64,000 bases of DNA, taken from the NCBI GenBank assembly GCA_021186555.1, contig JAJKFL010000014.1, forward strand, positions 38,670,698 to 38,734,697, read 5' to 3'. This stretch comes from Reticulitermes speratus (taxonomy: Eukaryota > Arthropoda > Insecta > Blattodea > Rhinotermitidae). The translations under genes and the position numbers were made by a program. Below, piece after piece: positions 11,258 to 22,188 of the stretch. How positions within the stretch are numbered: the first letter of the stretch is position 1; each line of letters begins with the position of its first letter. The notes beneath the pieces are model-generated. The model was not told the DNA's origin, made no database searches, and saw only the letters and a program-made list of their open reading frames with translations.

Positions 11258-11665
11258 CAGGCGTCCCCCGCTTATTCGACAGGTTAGGGACCAGAGAACT
11301 GTCGAAAACCGGAAATCGTCGAAATGCGGAACCCAGTCTTCTTTTTTAGCTTGCAAATGCATTTTGGCCGCCGAAAAACGTAAATAACACACTATATACC
11401 ACTTGCGAATGCGTGCGAAAGCTAAATAACACACTATATGTATACAAAAGTACAGTAAAGTGAACAAAATCACCGCGAACGACTTCTATACACAGACTGA
11501 ACGAAAAGATGGCGCCGAATCGAATGAGAGAAAAAGCAATGCGTGGAAGGTCGTGGAAACATGATGAAATATTTCGAAAGAGCGGACCACGCGTCGAAAG
11601 TATGGGTTCTGGTTATAAATGAAAAGGGTCGAAAGAGCGGATCGTCGAAAAGCGGGGGACGCCTG
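11258..11665. mobile_element. Pogo/Tigger-like MITE, 408 bp
   Basis: Perfect terminal inverted repeats CAGGCGTCCCCCGCTT / AAGCGGGGGACGCCTG are flanked by TA on each side (11256-11257, 11666-11667). The CAG start, TA target and subterminal 'gtcgaaa' words are typical of pogo/Tigger elements. The 69-96 aa ORFs inside it show no transposase motif, so it is non-autonomous. Confidence 0.8.
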
Positions 11666-11667
11666 TA

Positions 11668-12525
11668 ATACGGTTTCCCAGTTTTGGAGTTCCTTCGAAT
11701 TAAGCGCGTCTGAGAATTGTAGGAGGTAATTTGAAACCAAGTAGTCCAACGTGCGGTAAGTTTTTTTTTAAAAGTCTTTCATTTATTTCTCTGTAATTAC
11801 ATCAACAGGTACACATTAATCTAATTATAATTGTTCCTTGATGCCAATTGCCCCGACATGTTTCGTTAGAATTTTCTTCCCTCTTGATTGTTGAGCTGGG
11901 ATATGCCATCATCGTAAGAGTAGTGAAAAGACGAGCAAAAGACACTACCATAGATGCGGTAAGTTGTGATATACACGGCATGCGGAAATATATCATAAAT
12001 ATCCTGTAGTGGCTCTGAAAAATTCTTCACTAAATAAATACATACTTTTACGAGGACAAGTCTGTTTTTAATACAAGCTATGTCAATCTTTTAGTGTCTT
12101 CCTCCGGAAGTCATACGCAGCGTTCTTCTTTATCTCTCCCCCGAACAGTGCAGCTGTAAGGAATAGCATACCCATATCGTCCGGCACATACAAGACAGAG
12201 GCCATGCTCAGGGAAAGAATGGCAAAAACACATTTTATCAGCAAATAATTTTATTGAATTATTGTGTGGTTATTTTAAATTATTACGTAAAGTGAAGTTA
12301 TTGCGTATGGTTTTTCAATTGTTCTTTGTGAATATTTTCGGCTTCTGCCGGGCTTTCTTTATAGATTTCACAATCGGGTGAAAAATTGTTGTAGGAATTT
12401 TAAATGGGGGATATGCAAGCTATGGAGGAATAATCTGATGGATTTTGGTACTTCATGCATCAGTCTTAATGTCGAAATAACAAACTTTTTAAAGTCTAGT
12501 GTTTATTCTACTTTACATGCCACCA
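11668..12525. other. No recognisable gene
   Basis: About 860 bp of AT-rich sequence before the first 114-bp array. I recognise no coding, SINE or LINE signal. Confidence 0.45.
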
Positions 12526-12529
12526 TGTT

Positions 12530-13354
12530 TAACATTCACAAATTTCTACGTTCTGCCCACACAGTGTATTTATGTGTTTTGTGTGGATCTCAGAACAAAC
12601 AGCGATTATTTCACTGTACAACATTAACTGACTGGTTTGTATAACTGAGACGGAGTGTGTTTACTGCGCGGTACGGACTGTATTTATGTGTTTTGTGTGG
12701 ATCTCAGAACAAACAGCGATTATTTCACTGTACAACATTAACTGACTGGTTTGTATAACTGAGACGGAGTGTGTTTACTGCGCGGTACGGACTGTATTTA
12801 TGTGTTTTGTGTGGATCTCAGAACAAACAGTGATTATTTCACTGTACAACATTAACTGACTGGTTTGTATAACTGAGACGGAGTGCGTTTACTGCGCGGT
12901 ACGGACTGTATTTATGTGTTTTGTGTGGATCTCAGAACAAACAGCGATTATTTCACTGTACAGCATTAACTGACTGGTTTGTATAAATGAGACGAAGTGT
13001 GTTTACTGCGCGGTACGGACTGTATTTATGTGTTTTGTGTGGATCTCAGAACAAACAGCGATTATTTCACTGTACAGCATTAACTGACTGGTTTGTATAA
13101 CTGAGACGGAGTGTGTTTACTGCGCGGTACGGACTGTATTTATGTGTTTTGTGTGGATCTCAGAACAAACAGCGATTATTTCACTGTACAGCATTTACTG
13201 ACTGGTTTGTATAACTGAGACGGAGTGTGTTTACTGCGCGGTACGGACTGTATTTATGTGTGGATCTCAGAACAAACAGCGATTATTTCACTGTACAGCA
13301 TTAACTGACTGGTTTGTATAACCCAGACGATGTGTTTACTGTGCGGTACGGACT
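12530..13354 (+). repeat. 114-bp tandem array 1 (7 units)
   Basis: The unit start 'tgtatttatg' falls at 12565, 12679, 12793, 12907, 13021, 13135 and 13249, an exact 114-bp period. Each unit contains 'gtgtggatctcagaacaaac' and 'ctgcgcggtacggact'. The last unit has lost 9 bp. The array is bordered by the same leader ('acattcacaaatttctacg') and trailer ('taaagggttag') that border single copies elsewhere, so it arose by tandem expansion inside a dispersed element. Confidence 0.95.
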
Positions 13355-13359
13355 AAGTT

Positions 13360-13925
13360 TTTTAAATAAACTTTTAAAGGGTTAGTGTTGTCCCTGTAAG
13401 GGTCAATCACAAACAAGCCATCTGAATGACATGTGAATAATAACTAAGTTTATACCTTATATAATCTAACAGTGTCACTCTACTTTTCAAAATTAATAAC
13501 TTAAAACTCAATAATCCGGGATATCTCAGACTGCATAGTAACTAAATTACTAGCTGAACGACGGAGGAATCGGGGTTTTGATTTCCGGCTGGAACAGATG
13601 ATATTCTGTTATTACACTGTTTAGACCGGCTCTGGGGCACACCGAGTGCCCTTTGTAACCGATACTTGGGGGGGGAGGGGGGGTGGCTCTTTCTCTGACC
13701 GTACAGCAACTGGGAATGAGGCTCAGGATTCATCTCGATCTCCTGTCAAGGTTATGAATTAATACGGCTATCCTGTAACTCCACACTCCCCACACATCTT
13801 CACAGGGGGCGCTTAATTAAGGAAAGTGGCCACGTTACGTTGGACGTTATAAAGTGGTGTCATTTGTGAACAATGAAGGAATTAATTACCATCAAACATA
13901 ACTAGAGTTTATTGCTTGCTTTGTG
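13360..13925. other. No recognisable gene
   Basis: Unassigned sequence with a G-rich run near 13668-13683. I see no coding or transposon hallmark. Confidence 0.45.
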
Positions 13926-13927
13926 CT

Positions 13928-14178
13928 GATCTCAGTGGCTATGCGGTCTAAGGCGTGGGTCTACGGCTGTTCGCTTGCTGGGATCGTGGGGTCGAATCCC
14001 GCCGGGGGCATGGATGTCTGTCTGTTGTGGGTGTTGTGTGTTGTCAGGTAGAGTCTCTGCGACGGGCTGATCACTTGTCCAGAGAAGTCTTACCGAGTGT
14101 GGTGTGTCTGAGTGTGATCGTGAAGACTAGAAAATGAGGAAGCCTAGGCCCACTAGGGCTGTTGCGCCACTGGAAAAA
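13928..14178 (+). mobile_element. SINE-A, full-length
   Basis: The head GATCTCAGTGGCTATGCGG, A-box region 'gcggtctaagg' and a B-box-like 'gggtcgaatcc' are followed by the SINE-A body: 'catggatgtctgtctg', 'gttgtgtgttgtcagg', 'gagtgtggtgtgtctgag' and an A-rich tail. I see no clear target-site duplication. Confidence 0.85.
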
Positions 14179-14192
14179 AAATATGTACTTAT

Positions 14193-14237
14193 TTTGGTAA
14201 CATGTTTCGACCTAATATGGTCATCTTCAAGCCAATA
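14193..14237 (-). ncRNA. Degenerate hammerhead-like motif
   Basis: The minus strand reads TTGAAGA, then a stem (GACC..GGTC), then GAAACATGTT. Position C3 of the core has changed to U. Helix I still pairs (TTGG with CCAA). It is probably a decayed Penelope-type hammerhead. Confidence 0.5.
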
Positions 14238-14578
14238 ATATAAAATTTATAAAAATTACTGAATATACTTCTATTAAAAAATGCTAGTAATTGAGGTCTC
14301 AATTTTACATTCAAATCAATACATGTTGCTCTGTCAAATTTGTTATGATAATAATTAGTTAAAAGTCCATGGAGCCTTGCCTTGTTTGTCGTGTTAACGT
14401 TTGTAGCTGTTTATCCGTGTACGTTTTAATTTGTTTTCGATAGATGTTTAAGTATATTGAATTGCAATGTTATTTACGAAGCGTGGAACCCGGTGTGCAA
14501 ACGTACTGTGCGTCGTCAGTGTTCGTTTGTGAAGTCACGTGTCTTGGGGAACAGCTTTGATTTGGTAAGAGTCCTTAT

Positions 14579-14848
14579 TTTTTTTTTTTTGCAATGGCTC
14601 GACAGCCCCTTGGGGGCCTAGGCCGCCTCATTTTACGACGCTTCACGATCACACACCTTTTAGACACACCACACTCGGTAAGACTCCTCTGGACGAGGAT
14701 CAGCCCGTCGCAGAGACCTCTACCTGACAACACACAACACTCACAACAGACAAACATCCATGCCCCCGGTGGGATTCGAACCCACAATCCCAGCAAGCGA
14801 ACGGCCGTAGACCCACGCCTTAGACCGCACGGCCACTGGGATCGGCAA
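14579..14848 (-). mobile_element. SINE-A, full-length, with 9-bp TSD
   Basis: A minus-strand copy with B box (GGTTCGAATCC) and the full SINE-A body ending in an A-tail (T run at 14579). It is flanked by the duplication AGTCCTTAT at 14570-14578 and 14850-14858. This shows recent LINE-mediated insertion at a site without tRNA similarity. Confidence 0.9.
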
Positions 14849-14859
14849 AGTCCTTATAG

Positions 14860-15490
14860 CATAGTTTAACAACTTCATTACCACAGAAAATGTGGTTCCA
14901 GGTCTCATGGTTTCGTAGCTATTGACCAACGTTTTAGAGGAATCAGAGTAACACACCGAATATGGAAGCAGCAGTTTGCTCCGAAACTTCGGTACCTACG
15001 AATATCCACTAAAATTCTCGGCGCCAGTTCACAGAACACCGCAGGTTGAACAAACTAATGGAATGAAGAATATCAAAGATGTAAAACAAATCCATTGTTG
15101 CGGTGATATGAAGTTGATACGGCTCGAGCTGAAGCAGTAAAATGCAGCAGATATGGGGCAGACGAGGCGATGAAGTGGGGCAGGCGAGGCGATTGTTCTG
15201 CGGTATCATTGGATTAGGACCAATCAAGCTGGGATCAGCTGAATTGTGACATTGAAGCTACATGTGACATACCACTGGAATAATGAAATATGTGACCTGG
15301 AGGCAGACTACTTCGCTGAGGTTACTGTTGTCAGCCCTCGTAGGAGAATTCCGGGACAGTGCTTTAATTTATGTCAAGAACACTTCCTTCCACATCCCTT
15401 CCCATTCATTTTTCACTGGGAGCTTTCTTATTTAAAATATAAATAAAAAAAATGACAAGTCGAAGGGGCAGAACTGACAGCTCAGTGGAC
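14860..15490. other. No recognisable gene; one CGAAAC-type relic
   Basis: Near 14970-15000 'ctccgaaacttcggtacc' resembles the CGAAACGTCGG words found at 35.5, 45.9 and 61.7 kb. Otherwise I see nothing. Confidence 0.4.
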
Positions 15491-15501
15491 ATAGTGACTT
15501 T

Positions 15502-15782
15502 TTTTTTGGTGAAGGGCCCCACAGCAGAAGCTACGGACGCACCGCAGCCTTTAATGCTTATTGTGCAAACCTTGTGATGAAGATGAAGAGAAATATGATT
15601 AGTTTTTCATTTTTTTAAGTAATGGAGCATCGGTGGAATGGAACTGACAGGGGAAAACCGAAGTACTCGGGGGAAAAACCTGTCCCAGTATTTCTTTGTC
15701 CACCACAAATCCAACATTGGCTGACCCGGGATCGAACCCGGGTGGGAGGCCGGCGACTAGCCGCCTGAGCCATGGCACGGCC
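15502..15782 (-). mobile_element. SINE-E (tRNA-derived), full-length, TSD TAGTGACTTT
   Basis: The minus-strand head has 'gccatggctcaggcgg' and the B box GGGTTCGATCCCGGG. The body contains 'gatttgtggtggacaaag', 'gagtacttcggttttcccc', 'attccaccgatgctcc' and 'ggtgcgtccgtagc', then an A-tail. The duplication TAGTGACTTT lies at 15492-15501 and 15783-15792. Other copies are at 27.8, 32.9, 47.9 and 56.2 kb. Confidence 0.9.
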
Positions 15783-16044
15783 TAGTGACTTTAATCTCAA
15801 GCAATCCTGGTACTTATTAGTGAAGTTACCGTAGCCCGGAAGTCAGCTAGCCTCTCTGAGACCTCGGTAGAATTCCTTAGTCAGTCCCGCAAAGTGAATG
15901 GTTGGGGCCAAACGGCTTCGTTTCTCATCCTTTCCAATTCGTCGCTTATAAAATGGAACACGCTACAATTGAGTTTAATTTACCACCATGTATCAACTCT
16001 GTCGCCCAATGGTTACTTTGTGTATCACCCGGTATAATGTTCAA

Positions 16045-16195
16045 AATTGTACCTTCCGTCTACAGAGTACGTGTATAAGTTTTGTGTGGATCTCAGAGCA
16101 AACAGCAGTTTGTTTCATACAAAATCTTAATTGATGGTTTTTTATAACCCAGAAGTTGTGCTTACTCAGGTTAAAATCAGACTCTAAAGGGTTAA
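16045..16195 (+). repeat. Single dispersed copy of the 114-bp monomer family
   Basis: It contains 'ttttgtgtggatctcagagc', 'aaacagcag', 'gatggttttttataaccca' and the end 'ctaaagggttaaag'. These match the order seen in one 114-bp unit plus its trailer, with divergence. Confidence 0.75.
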
Positions 16196-16199
16196 AGAC

Positions 16200-17440
16200 G
16201 TTGCGGAAGTGGAGGTATATCTCCACGTATTCTTAACTATGACACCAGATAAATGTGGATGGTCATCTTCACGCCCCGACAGTTATACCTCCGATAAATT
16301 TGCTCCGCTTTAAAATGAATATGAGGCTTTTTGTCCTCCAGTTCGTTCTGCCCCAGAGTCTACCTACACGCTGTGGAGAAGATAATATCTCTTTATCTGT
16401 CAGGAATAGAACAGGAATTCTTCCAACATCCAGAGAGTACTTTAGTCACATAATTGCCTGAACTTCTTAATAATGCGTCTGTAAATAAAGAAGCAAACTT
16501 CTCCGAGCATCACAAAATTGAGACGTGTAACACAAGGCGCAGTTTAATAGCCTGCATTCTTAACTTTTAATTAACAGGGAGTTTTGTCACTCATTAAAAT
16601 GGTAATCATTAAACCAGGTGTTCTAAAAGTAACTATATTAAGTTGTTAAATTACTAAAAATGTGTTTATATTCACTTGCGTTCAGTTTTTATTTACACAG
16701 TTGGCAACACTGTGGGTTCAATTAGCTGTTTTTTTTTTCTGTCACGTGGTTATTAATTTGTGTGTTTTGACTGTAAATAAAGTAGTGTGGCCCTGGAACG
16801 CGCTAAAGCGACTTTTAGGATACCATGTATTTTAGACACGATGAACTCCAGTTCGCCAAAGAGGCACAAGATGTCATCTCAACGAGCAAGTCGGTGTGGC
16901 GGAAAACGTCGGGATTTGTGTTTGGGAAGCAACCGGCTGTTATCTCTGCTGTATTTCATTGTTTTGGTTAGTCTGTCCAAAAAAAAAAAAAATTCTTGAA
17001 TAGTTCTTTTAGAGGTTTTAGGGATGTTGATATGACCTTTCACAAACGTCTTTAAGTTTTCATAAAGATTTACGTTTCAGATACGAATTCCATTCCCGTC
17101 TTCAGGTCCAAGTCCGTAATAGGAGAGTAACTCTACCAAGGACCCAACAGAGGACGGATCTGTTCGTATCTCTTCCACCTAAAGACGGAAATAGAAACCA
17201 AGTCTTCGGCCGTGCTAGTTGTTACGCGGTCCGCCTCCAGTAAGGTAAACGACGCTTGACTCGGGGTATATTCGTCGTCAAAAGCGAGATCGATTGTTTG
17301 GTCATGGACGGTTTTAGACCAAATGATGTGTTTACACTTTGTAGGAAACGAATTAATTTCGCAGTGTTTCACAATTAACCGCTTACCGGTCAAATGATTA
17401 AGTTGTAAAATCCGATACCTTACACGTGCAACCATCTGTT
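16200..17440. other. No recognised gene; unassigned ORFs
   Basis: Two unsupported ORFs lie here: 16787-16999 plus (70 codons) and 17133-17453 minus (106 codons). The ATG of the latter sits inside the hammerhead-like motif at 17443-17484. Neither shows a family motif that I know. Confidence 0.4.
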
Positions 17441-17442
17441 TC

Positions 17443-17484
17443 GTCTCCGACATATTTCGATTTTTATATCATCTTCAGGAAGTC
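17443..17484 (-). ncRNA. Hammerhead-like motif HHR1
   Basis: The minus strand reads CTTC-CTGAAGA-TGATATAAAAATC-GAAAT-AT-GTC-GGAG. The core CUGANGA and GAAA are complete, H17 is C, helix I pairs (CTTC with GGAG, one G-U) and helix III is two pairs around a two-base loop. As in every motif here, an extra U separates A9 from stem II. Confidence 0.65.
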
Positions 17485-17678
17485 TTATTTAAAAAAACAG
17501 GAATATGAAATACCAAGGTTTATATAGGTAAGTTTAAAATAGCTCGTTTATACATATACATTTTATCGAAGAATATACATATAACCGGCATGTCTACATT
17601 CATATATATACATATATATATATATATAATTAGCTTGTTATTATTGCCATTTAGCTTCCCCTAGTTTATATTTTGCAT

Positions 17679-17932
17679 CCCAGTGGCCGCGTGGTCTAAG
17701 GCATGGGCATGTGGCCGCTCACTTGCTGGGATTTCGGGTTCGAATCCCGCCGGGGGCATGGATGTCTGTCTCTTGTGAGTGTTGTGTGTTGTCAGGTAGA
17801 GGTCTCTGCTACGAGCTGGTCCCTCGTCCAGAGGAGTCCTACTGACTGTGGTGTGTCTGAGTATGATCGTGAAGCCTCAACAATTAGGAGGCATTGGCCC
17901 GCTAGGGCTGTCGAGGCATTGAAAATTGTATA
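17679..17932 (+). mobile_element. SINE-A, full-length, TSD TATATTTTGCAT
   Basis: The head starts CCCAGTGGCCGCGTGG and the B box is GGTTCGAATCC. The body is typical and ends 'tcgaggcattgaaaa'. A 12-bp duplication lies at 17667-17678 and 17933-17944. Confidence 0.9.
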
Positions 17933-17944
17933 TATATTTTGCAT

Positions 17945-18900
17945 TGGAAACTAATTTACTGTATTTGTTGCTAGAAAAATTTTAAGTCTAAAAATATAAA
18001 AAATAGTAAATTATTAAAACACCAAGCACAGTTTCTATCCTTGTAAAACTTTTGCAGAATCATAGATATGTACGTTTTATTTCGTGTGTGTGATTGTATA
18101 GCGAAAGAGTGTAGGCAATTCTCTACACTTTTATCAAATTATGTCTCATCTCAACATAAGCCAATATTTCATCCTGTAACAATAAAATGATACGCTCCGT
18201 CAGATTGGTGATCCAGCACAACGCCACATTAAACTACCATTCTGCACGATCTGTGGTATACCAACAGCAGGTAATTCACATGAACACATTTGGAGATATA
18301 TGGATATATGAACATAAGAGCAATATGTGATTACACATGTGATATAACACAACATGTGTGTTTCCATATACAGGCTCAGAACTAGGATATGAGGTGTGGC
18401 ACGTGTTGAAAAATTTTGCTATCTTTAATATTTTGGGGAGCTTTTGTAGAGTTTTGAAAAGTGACTATTAGCTTTGTTATGTCTGTCCCTCCTTCTGTCT
18501 GTCTTTCCGTCCACATGAAACAACTCGGCTCTCACTGGACAGATTTTCGTGAAATTTTATGTTGAGAACTTATATTAAATCCTGTCGAGAAATTCAAGTT
18601 TTCTTTTAACATTGGATAAAAATATCAGCAACCTTACATTAATACCTAACTACGTTTATGAAAATATCGTTAATTGTTTGTTAATTAAATTATTTATTTG
18701 TTTTTCGTTTATTTACAAAATGCCAGGAGCTCAGACTACATAGTGAATGATCAGTGCGTGACGGTCTTGAAGGGATCTGAAAGGAAGTGTTCATGTCCTA
18801 TTTGAGTTAATAATTCGGCAATTCCTTGGGATATTTAGGAGAACTACGGAGATCTTATTAAAAGTTTTATTATACCAACATATGCACTATATGCTTATAA
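17945..18900. other. No gene; relic of the 1-475 repeat at 18515-18610
   Basis: 'aacaactcggctctcactgg' and 'ttttcgtgaaattt' at 18519-18560 match the start of the repeat at 1-475 and 48326-48825. A CT-rich 'gtctgtccctccttctgtct' precedes it. The rest shows nothing recognisable. Confidence 0.5.
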
Positions 18901-18910
18901 TAATGTCATT

Positions 18911-18957
18911 CAACCCTACATATGTTTCGGCCTGTTACAAGCCATCTTCAGGGGTCA
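18911..18957 (-). ncRNA. Hammerhead-like motif HHR2
   Basis: The minus strand reads TGACCC-CTGAAGA-T-GGCTTG.TAA.CAGGCC-GAAACA-TA-TGTA-GGGTTG. The core is complete. Stem II has 6 pairs with a TAA loop, helix III has 3 pairs (ACA/UGU) and helix I is CCC/GGG extended by A-U and wobble pairs. About 40 bp downstream is 'atagtgcatatgttgg', a block found after most of these motifs. Confidence 0.7.
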
Positions 18958-19201
18958 AAGTACTTTAACATAGACTATACATCTGTTTTAATAGTTGGTA
19001 CATCCACTTAAGAGTAAAACAAATTAAAACTTTGGTTCCCAATCGATTCAACTATAAACTCCTAGGGAATTTGTACATAAAAGATTAAAATCAAACATCC
19101 TTTGTTATATTTAAAAATTAGTGACAGTCCGGTCTTGTATGCAGTGTCACAGAGATGTTGCAGCTTTCTGTGATATGTTGTTACGTGTTGTGCCTTGTGT
19201 G

Positions 19202-19253
19202 CTTCACCGGCTGGCTGCGTTGTGACTAGCCACAACGCAGCCAGCCGGTGAAG
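19202..19253. repeat. Perfect 23-bp inverted repeat (hairpin)
   Basis: The arm at 19202-19224 (CTTCACCGGCTGGCTGCG...) is exactly complementary to 19231-19253, with a 6-base centre. It abuts the start of the 28-bp array. Confidence 0.95.
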
Positions 19254-20325
19254 TGTTGTGAGTTGATTTTGTTGGACTGAGTGTTGTGAGTTGATTTTGT
19301 TGGACTGAGTATTGTGAATTTATTTTGTTGGACTGAGTGTTGTAAGTTGATTTTGTTGGACTGAGTGTTGTGAGTTGATTTTGTTGGACTGAGTGTTGTG
19401 AGTTGATTTTGTTGGACTGAGTATTGTGAATTTATTTTGTTGGACTGAGTGTTGTAAGTTGATTTTGTTGGACTGAGTGTTGTGAGTTGATTTTGTTGGA
19501 CTGAGTGTTGTAAGTTGATTTTGTTGGACTGAGTGTTGTGAGTTGATTTTGTTGGACTGAGTGTTGTGAGTTGATTTTGTTGGACTGAGTATTGTGAATT
19601 TATTTTGTTGGACTGAGTGTTGTAAGTTGATTTTGTTGGACTGAGCGTTGTGAGTTGATTTTTTTAGACTGAGTGTTGTGAGTTGATTTTGTTGGACTGA
19701 GCGTTGTGAGTTGATTTTGTTTGACTGAGTGTTGTGAGTTGATTTTGTTGGATTGAGTGTTGTGAGTTGATTTTGTTGGACTGAGTGTTGAGTTGATTTT
19801 GTTTGACTGAGTGTTGTGAGTTCATTTTGTTGGACTGAGTGTTGTGAGTTGATTTTGTTGGACTAAGTGTTGTGAGTTGATTTTGTTGGACTGAGTATTG
19901 TGAATTTATTTTGTTGGACTGAGTGTTGTAAGTTGATTTTGTTGGACTGAGTGTTGTGAGTTGATTTTGTTGGACTGAGTGTTGTGAGTTGATTTTGTTG
20001 GACTGAGTGTTGTGAGTTGATTTTGTTTGACTGAGTGTTGTGAGTTGATTTTGTTGGACTGTGTTGTGAGTTGATTTTGTTGGACTGAGTGTTGTGAGTT
20101 GATTTTGTTAGACTGAGCGTTGTGAGTTGATTTTGTTGGACTGAGTGTTGTGAGTTGATTTTGTTGGACTGGGTGTTGTGAGTTGATTTTGTTGGACTGG
20201 GTGTTGTGAGTTGATTTTGTTGGACTGAGTATTGTGAGTTGATTTTGTTGACTGAGTGTTGTGAGTTGATTTTGTTTGACTGAGTGTTGTGAGTTGATTT
20301 TGTTTGATGAGTGTTGTGAGTTGAT
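19254..20325 (+). repeat. 28-bp minisatellite array (about 38 units)
   Basis: The unit is GAGTGTTGTGAGTTG + ATTTTGTTGGACT (28 bp). Variant units ('attgtgaatttattttg', 'gttgtaagttg') recur in a fixed order, which gives a higher-order structure. The long minus-strand ORFs across it are repeat translation. A single-copy relative lies at about 23745-23775 (minus strand), just beyond the hammerhead-like motif at 23813-23857. Confidence 0.95.
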
Positions 20326-20352
20326 TTTCCATGTTGTGCTAGTGAGGAGACT

Positions 20353-20790
20353 GACACATCATCATCATGTTGCTACATGGCGTTGGCACTTGATTTTGAC
20401 CCGTTGCGGTCTCAGTCATTCAGAACTGTCTTCAATGGTCTTCCCTGATTCCTTCTGCCTTTTGGTGTGTAATTTTTCTTTACCCTGTGCAATCTGTTAC
20501 GAGGTATTCTATACATGTTGTATCCAATTCCTTTTGTAGTCCTGCATTTTTTCCAAAACTCGGGTCATATTTAATTCCGTTGTAATCGCTGTACTTCTTT
20601 TATGATCTATCCAAGTGTATCCTGCTGTGTGTATTTCATTTCTGCCGCTGCTATTATTAGTCTTGCGTCTCTTGCTGTAATGGTCCAATTTTCACTGCCG
20701 TATAACAGAGCTAGGAGGGCTAGTGTATTGTGTAATTGTATTATTGTTTTCTGTTGGGTTTTCTGTGGTCTAAACACAGACACGTGTCCC
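20353..20790 (-). pseudogene. LINE reverse transcriptase C-terminal fragment
   Basis: The minus strand reads LLYGSENWTITARDARLI, MKYTQQDTLGYTWIDHK, IPRNRLHRVKKNYTPKGRR and NQGRPLKTVLND before a stop. It finishes in an ATGATGATG-type tail. This is the standard post-RT C-terminal region of an arthropod non-LTR element, 5'-truncated. Its 3' end abuts the 28-bp array. Confidence 0.85.
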
Positions 20791-20794
20791 TAAT

Positions 20795-21745
20795 TACGAC
20801 GTACAGCTTCACAGAACAACAATAAGTATGACCTATTCCATAAGTTGTACTTTTAAATGTAAAATTTGAAATAATTTTAGTCTATTCATAGTTCCTGGAC
20901 GCAACAAAGTGTACCGAAATGTGTAAAGTTATATTAGTATCTTAATTAATATATTCGAAATGTTTTATTTAGGTGGTTTCTGTAAGTTTGACTTTATGTC
21001 AGTGTTTACTTGAGGCCACATCTGGTATTGGTGTCATTCTTTCACATTTTCTCTACCGATATTCTACGTGTAATTTTCGCTGTCATGCTTGCTACATGTA
21101 CCACTCATCTCATCCTCGTTGATTTGATCATGTTTATAATATTTGGCGAGTAGTACAAAGTTTAGAGCTCCTAACTACGCAGTTCTCTCCCGTATCCTGT
21201 TAAGCTCTCTCTTTGTCCAGACGTAACTCCGAGCAGTACGTGTGCTTGATAAATATGGTAAAGCAATATATGATATACAGTAATCATAATCGACCTCCAA
21301 ACCAATGCCAGGCAAGTTATATATAGAGTCATATAAAAATTCTAAATTCCTCTCGTCTGTAAATAAACTGCATAGCGAATGGAGAGAAAGCAGAGCAGAA
21401 GTCAGAGACACCAGACGTCCGTTTATGTGTTAAAAAGTCAGACCAGTAAAGTGAAGGTGGTAGAACGGGGCTGCTTTAGGAACTTAAAAAGGCTGTGGGT
21501 GATTTATGAAGCAGTAAATGACAAGAGGGATTAGAAAGGCCATTAAGGTGTCAGAGAAGAACAGAAGCTTTACATGCGCTCGCAAGATAACCCATAAAGC
21601 ACTACACGTATATTAGGATTTGTAATATCCATATCTGTTGCACAACTCGGTTTATGATCCTGGCCGCCATGTTCTTATTTTATATATAAACACGTACGTG
21701 TATTTTGCGTAAAATCTTGATTCCTCGTACTTAACAAGTCGCGAG
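20795..21745. other. No recognisable gene
   Basis: About 950 bp with short ORFs only. I recognise no motif and no repeat family. Confidence 0.45.
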
Positions 21746-21749
21746 TACC

Positions 21750-21948
21750 CCATAGGGGATTCCAGTGGGATCTGGAAATTTTGAATCGAACCGTGAAGGA
21801 GCCTACCCAGTCGCCCATACAATGGGTACCGGGTCATTTCCGGGGTAAAGCGGCTGAGGCGTGGCGTTGACCACCCACCCCCATCTAGCGCCGAGGTTAA
21901 AGAAAGAGTACAGCTATACCTTTGCTCCCTTTCTGGGCCTTCATGGTC
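21750..21948 (+). mobile_element. SINE-B-like 3' region, 5'-truncated
   Basis: It contains 'gggtaccgggtcatttcc', 'gtaaagcggctgagg', 'tgaccacccacccccatctag', 'gaggttaaagaaagagta' and 'tttctgggccttcatggt', the conserved body of SINE-B. Confidence 0.75.
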
Positions 21949-21984
21949 TGCGTCGTGGTTGAGTATGCACTCAACCACGACGCA
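21949..21984. repeat. Perfect 16-bp hairpin at the SINE-B end
   Basis: The arm TGCGTCGTGGTTGAGT and its exact complement ACTCAACCACGACGCA are separated by ATGC. It follows directly on 'cttcatggtc' of the SINE-B body. Confidence 0.9.
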
Positions 21985-22188
21985 CACACTACACGTTTAG
22001 TGTACTCAAGAACGAAAACCCACGCTGTAAGTGCTACAATACCAAGGCTCCTCTGGTGAACATGCGCTCATAAACATCCGCATATTTTCCTCACATTCAA
22101 CATGACGCCCAGGAATCTACGTAGCAACTTAAGAATTCAATAAGAATGAACAGTGTCAACACAGACATAAGTGAAACAGGTGGCTATA

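Noticed and set aside
11183-11749. Minus ORFs of 87-96 codons inside the Tigger-like MITE
   Set aside because: They overlap the terminal repeats and lack any DDE or helix-turn-helix motif.
19863-20357. 164-codon minus ORF of NKINSQHS repeats
   Set aside because: It is a translation of the 28-bp array; its frame is kept only by chance across variant units.
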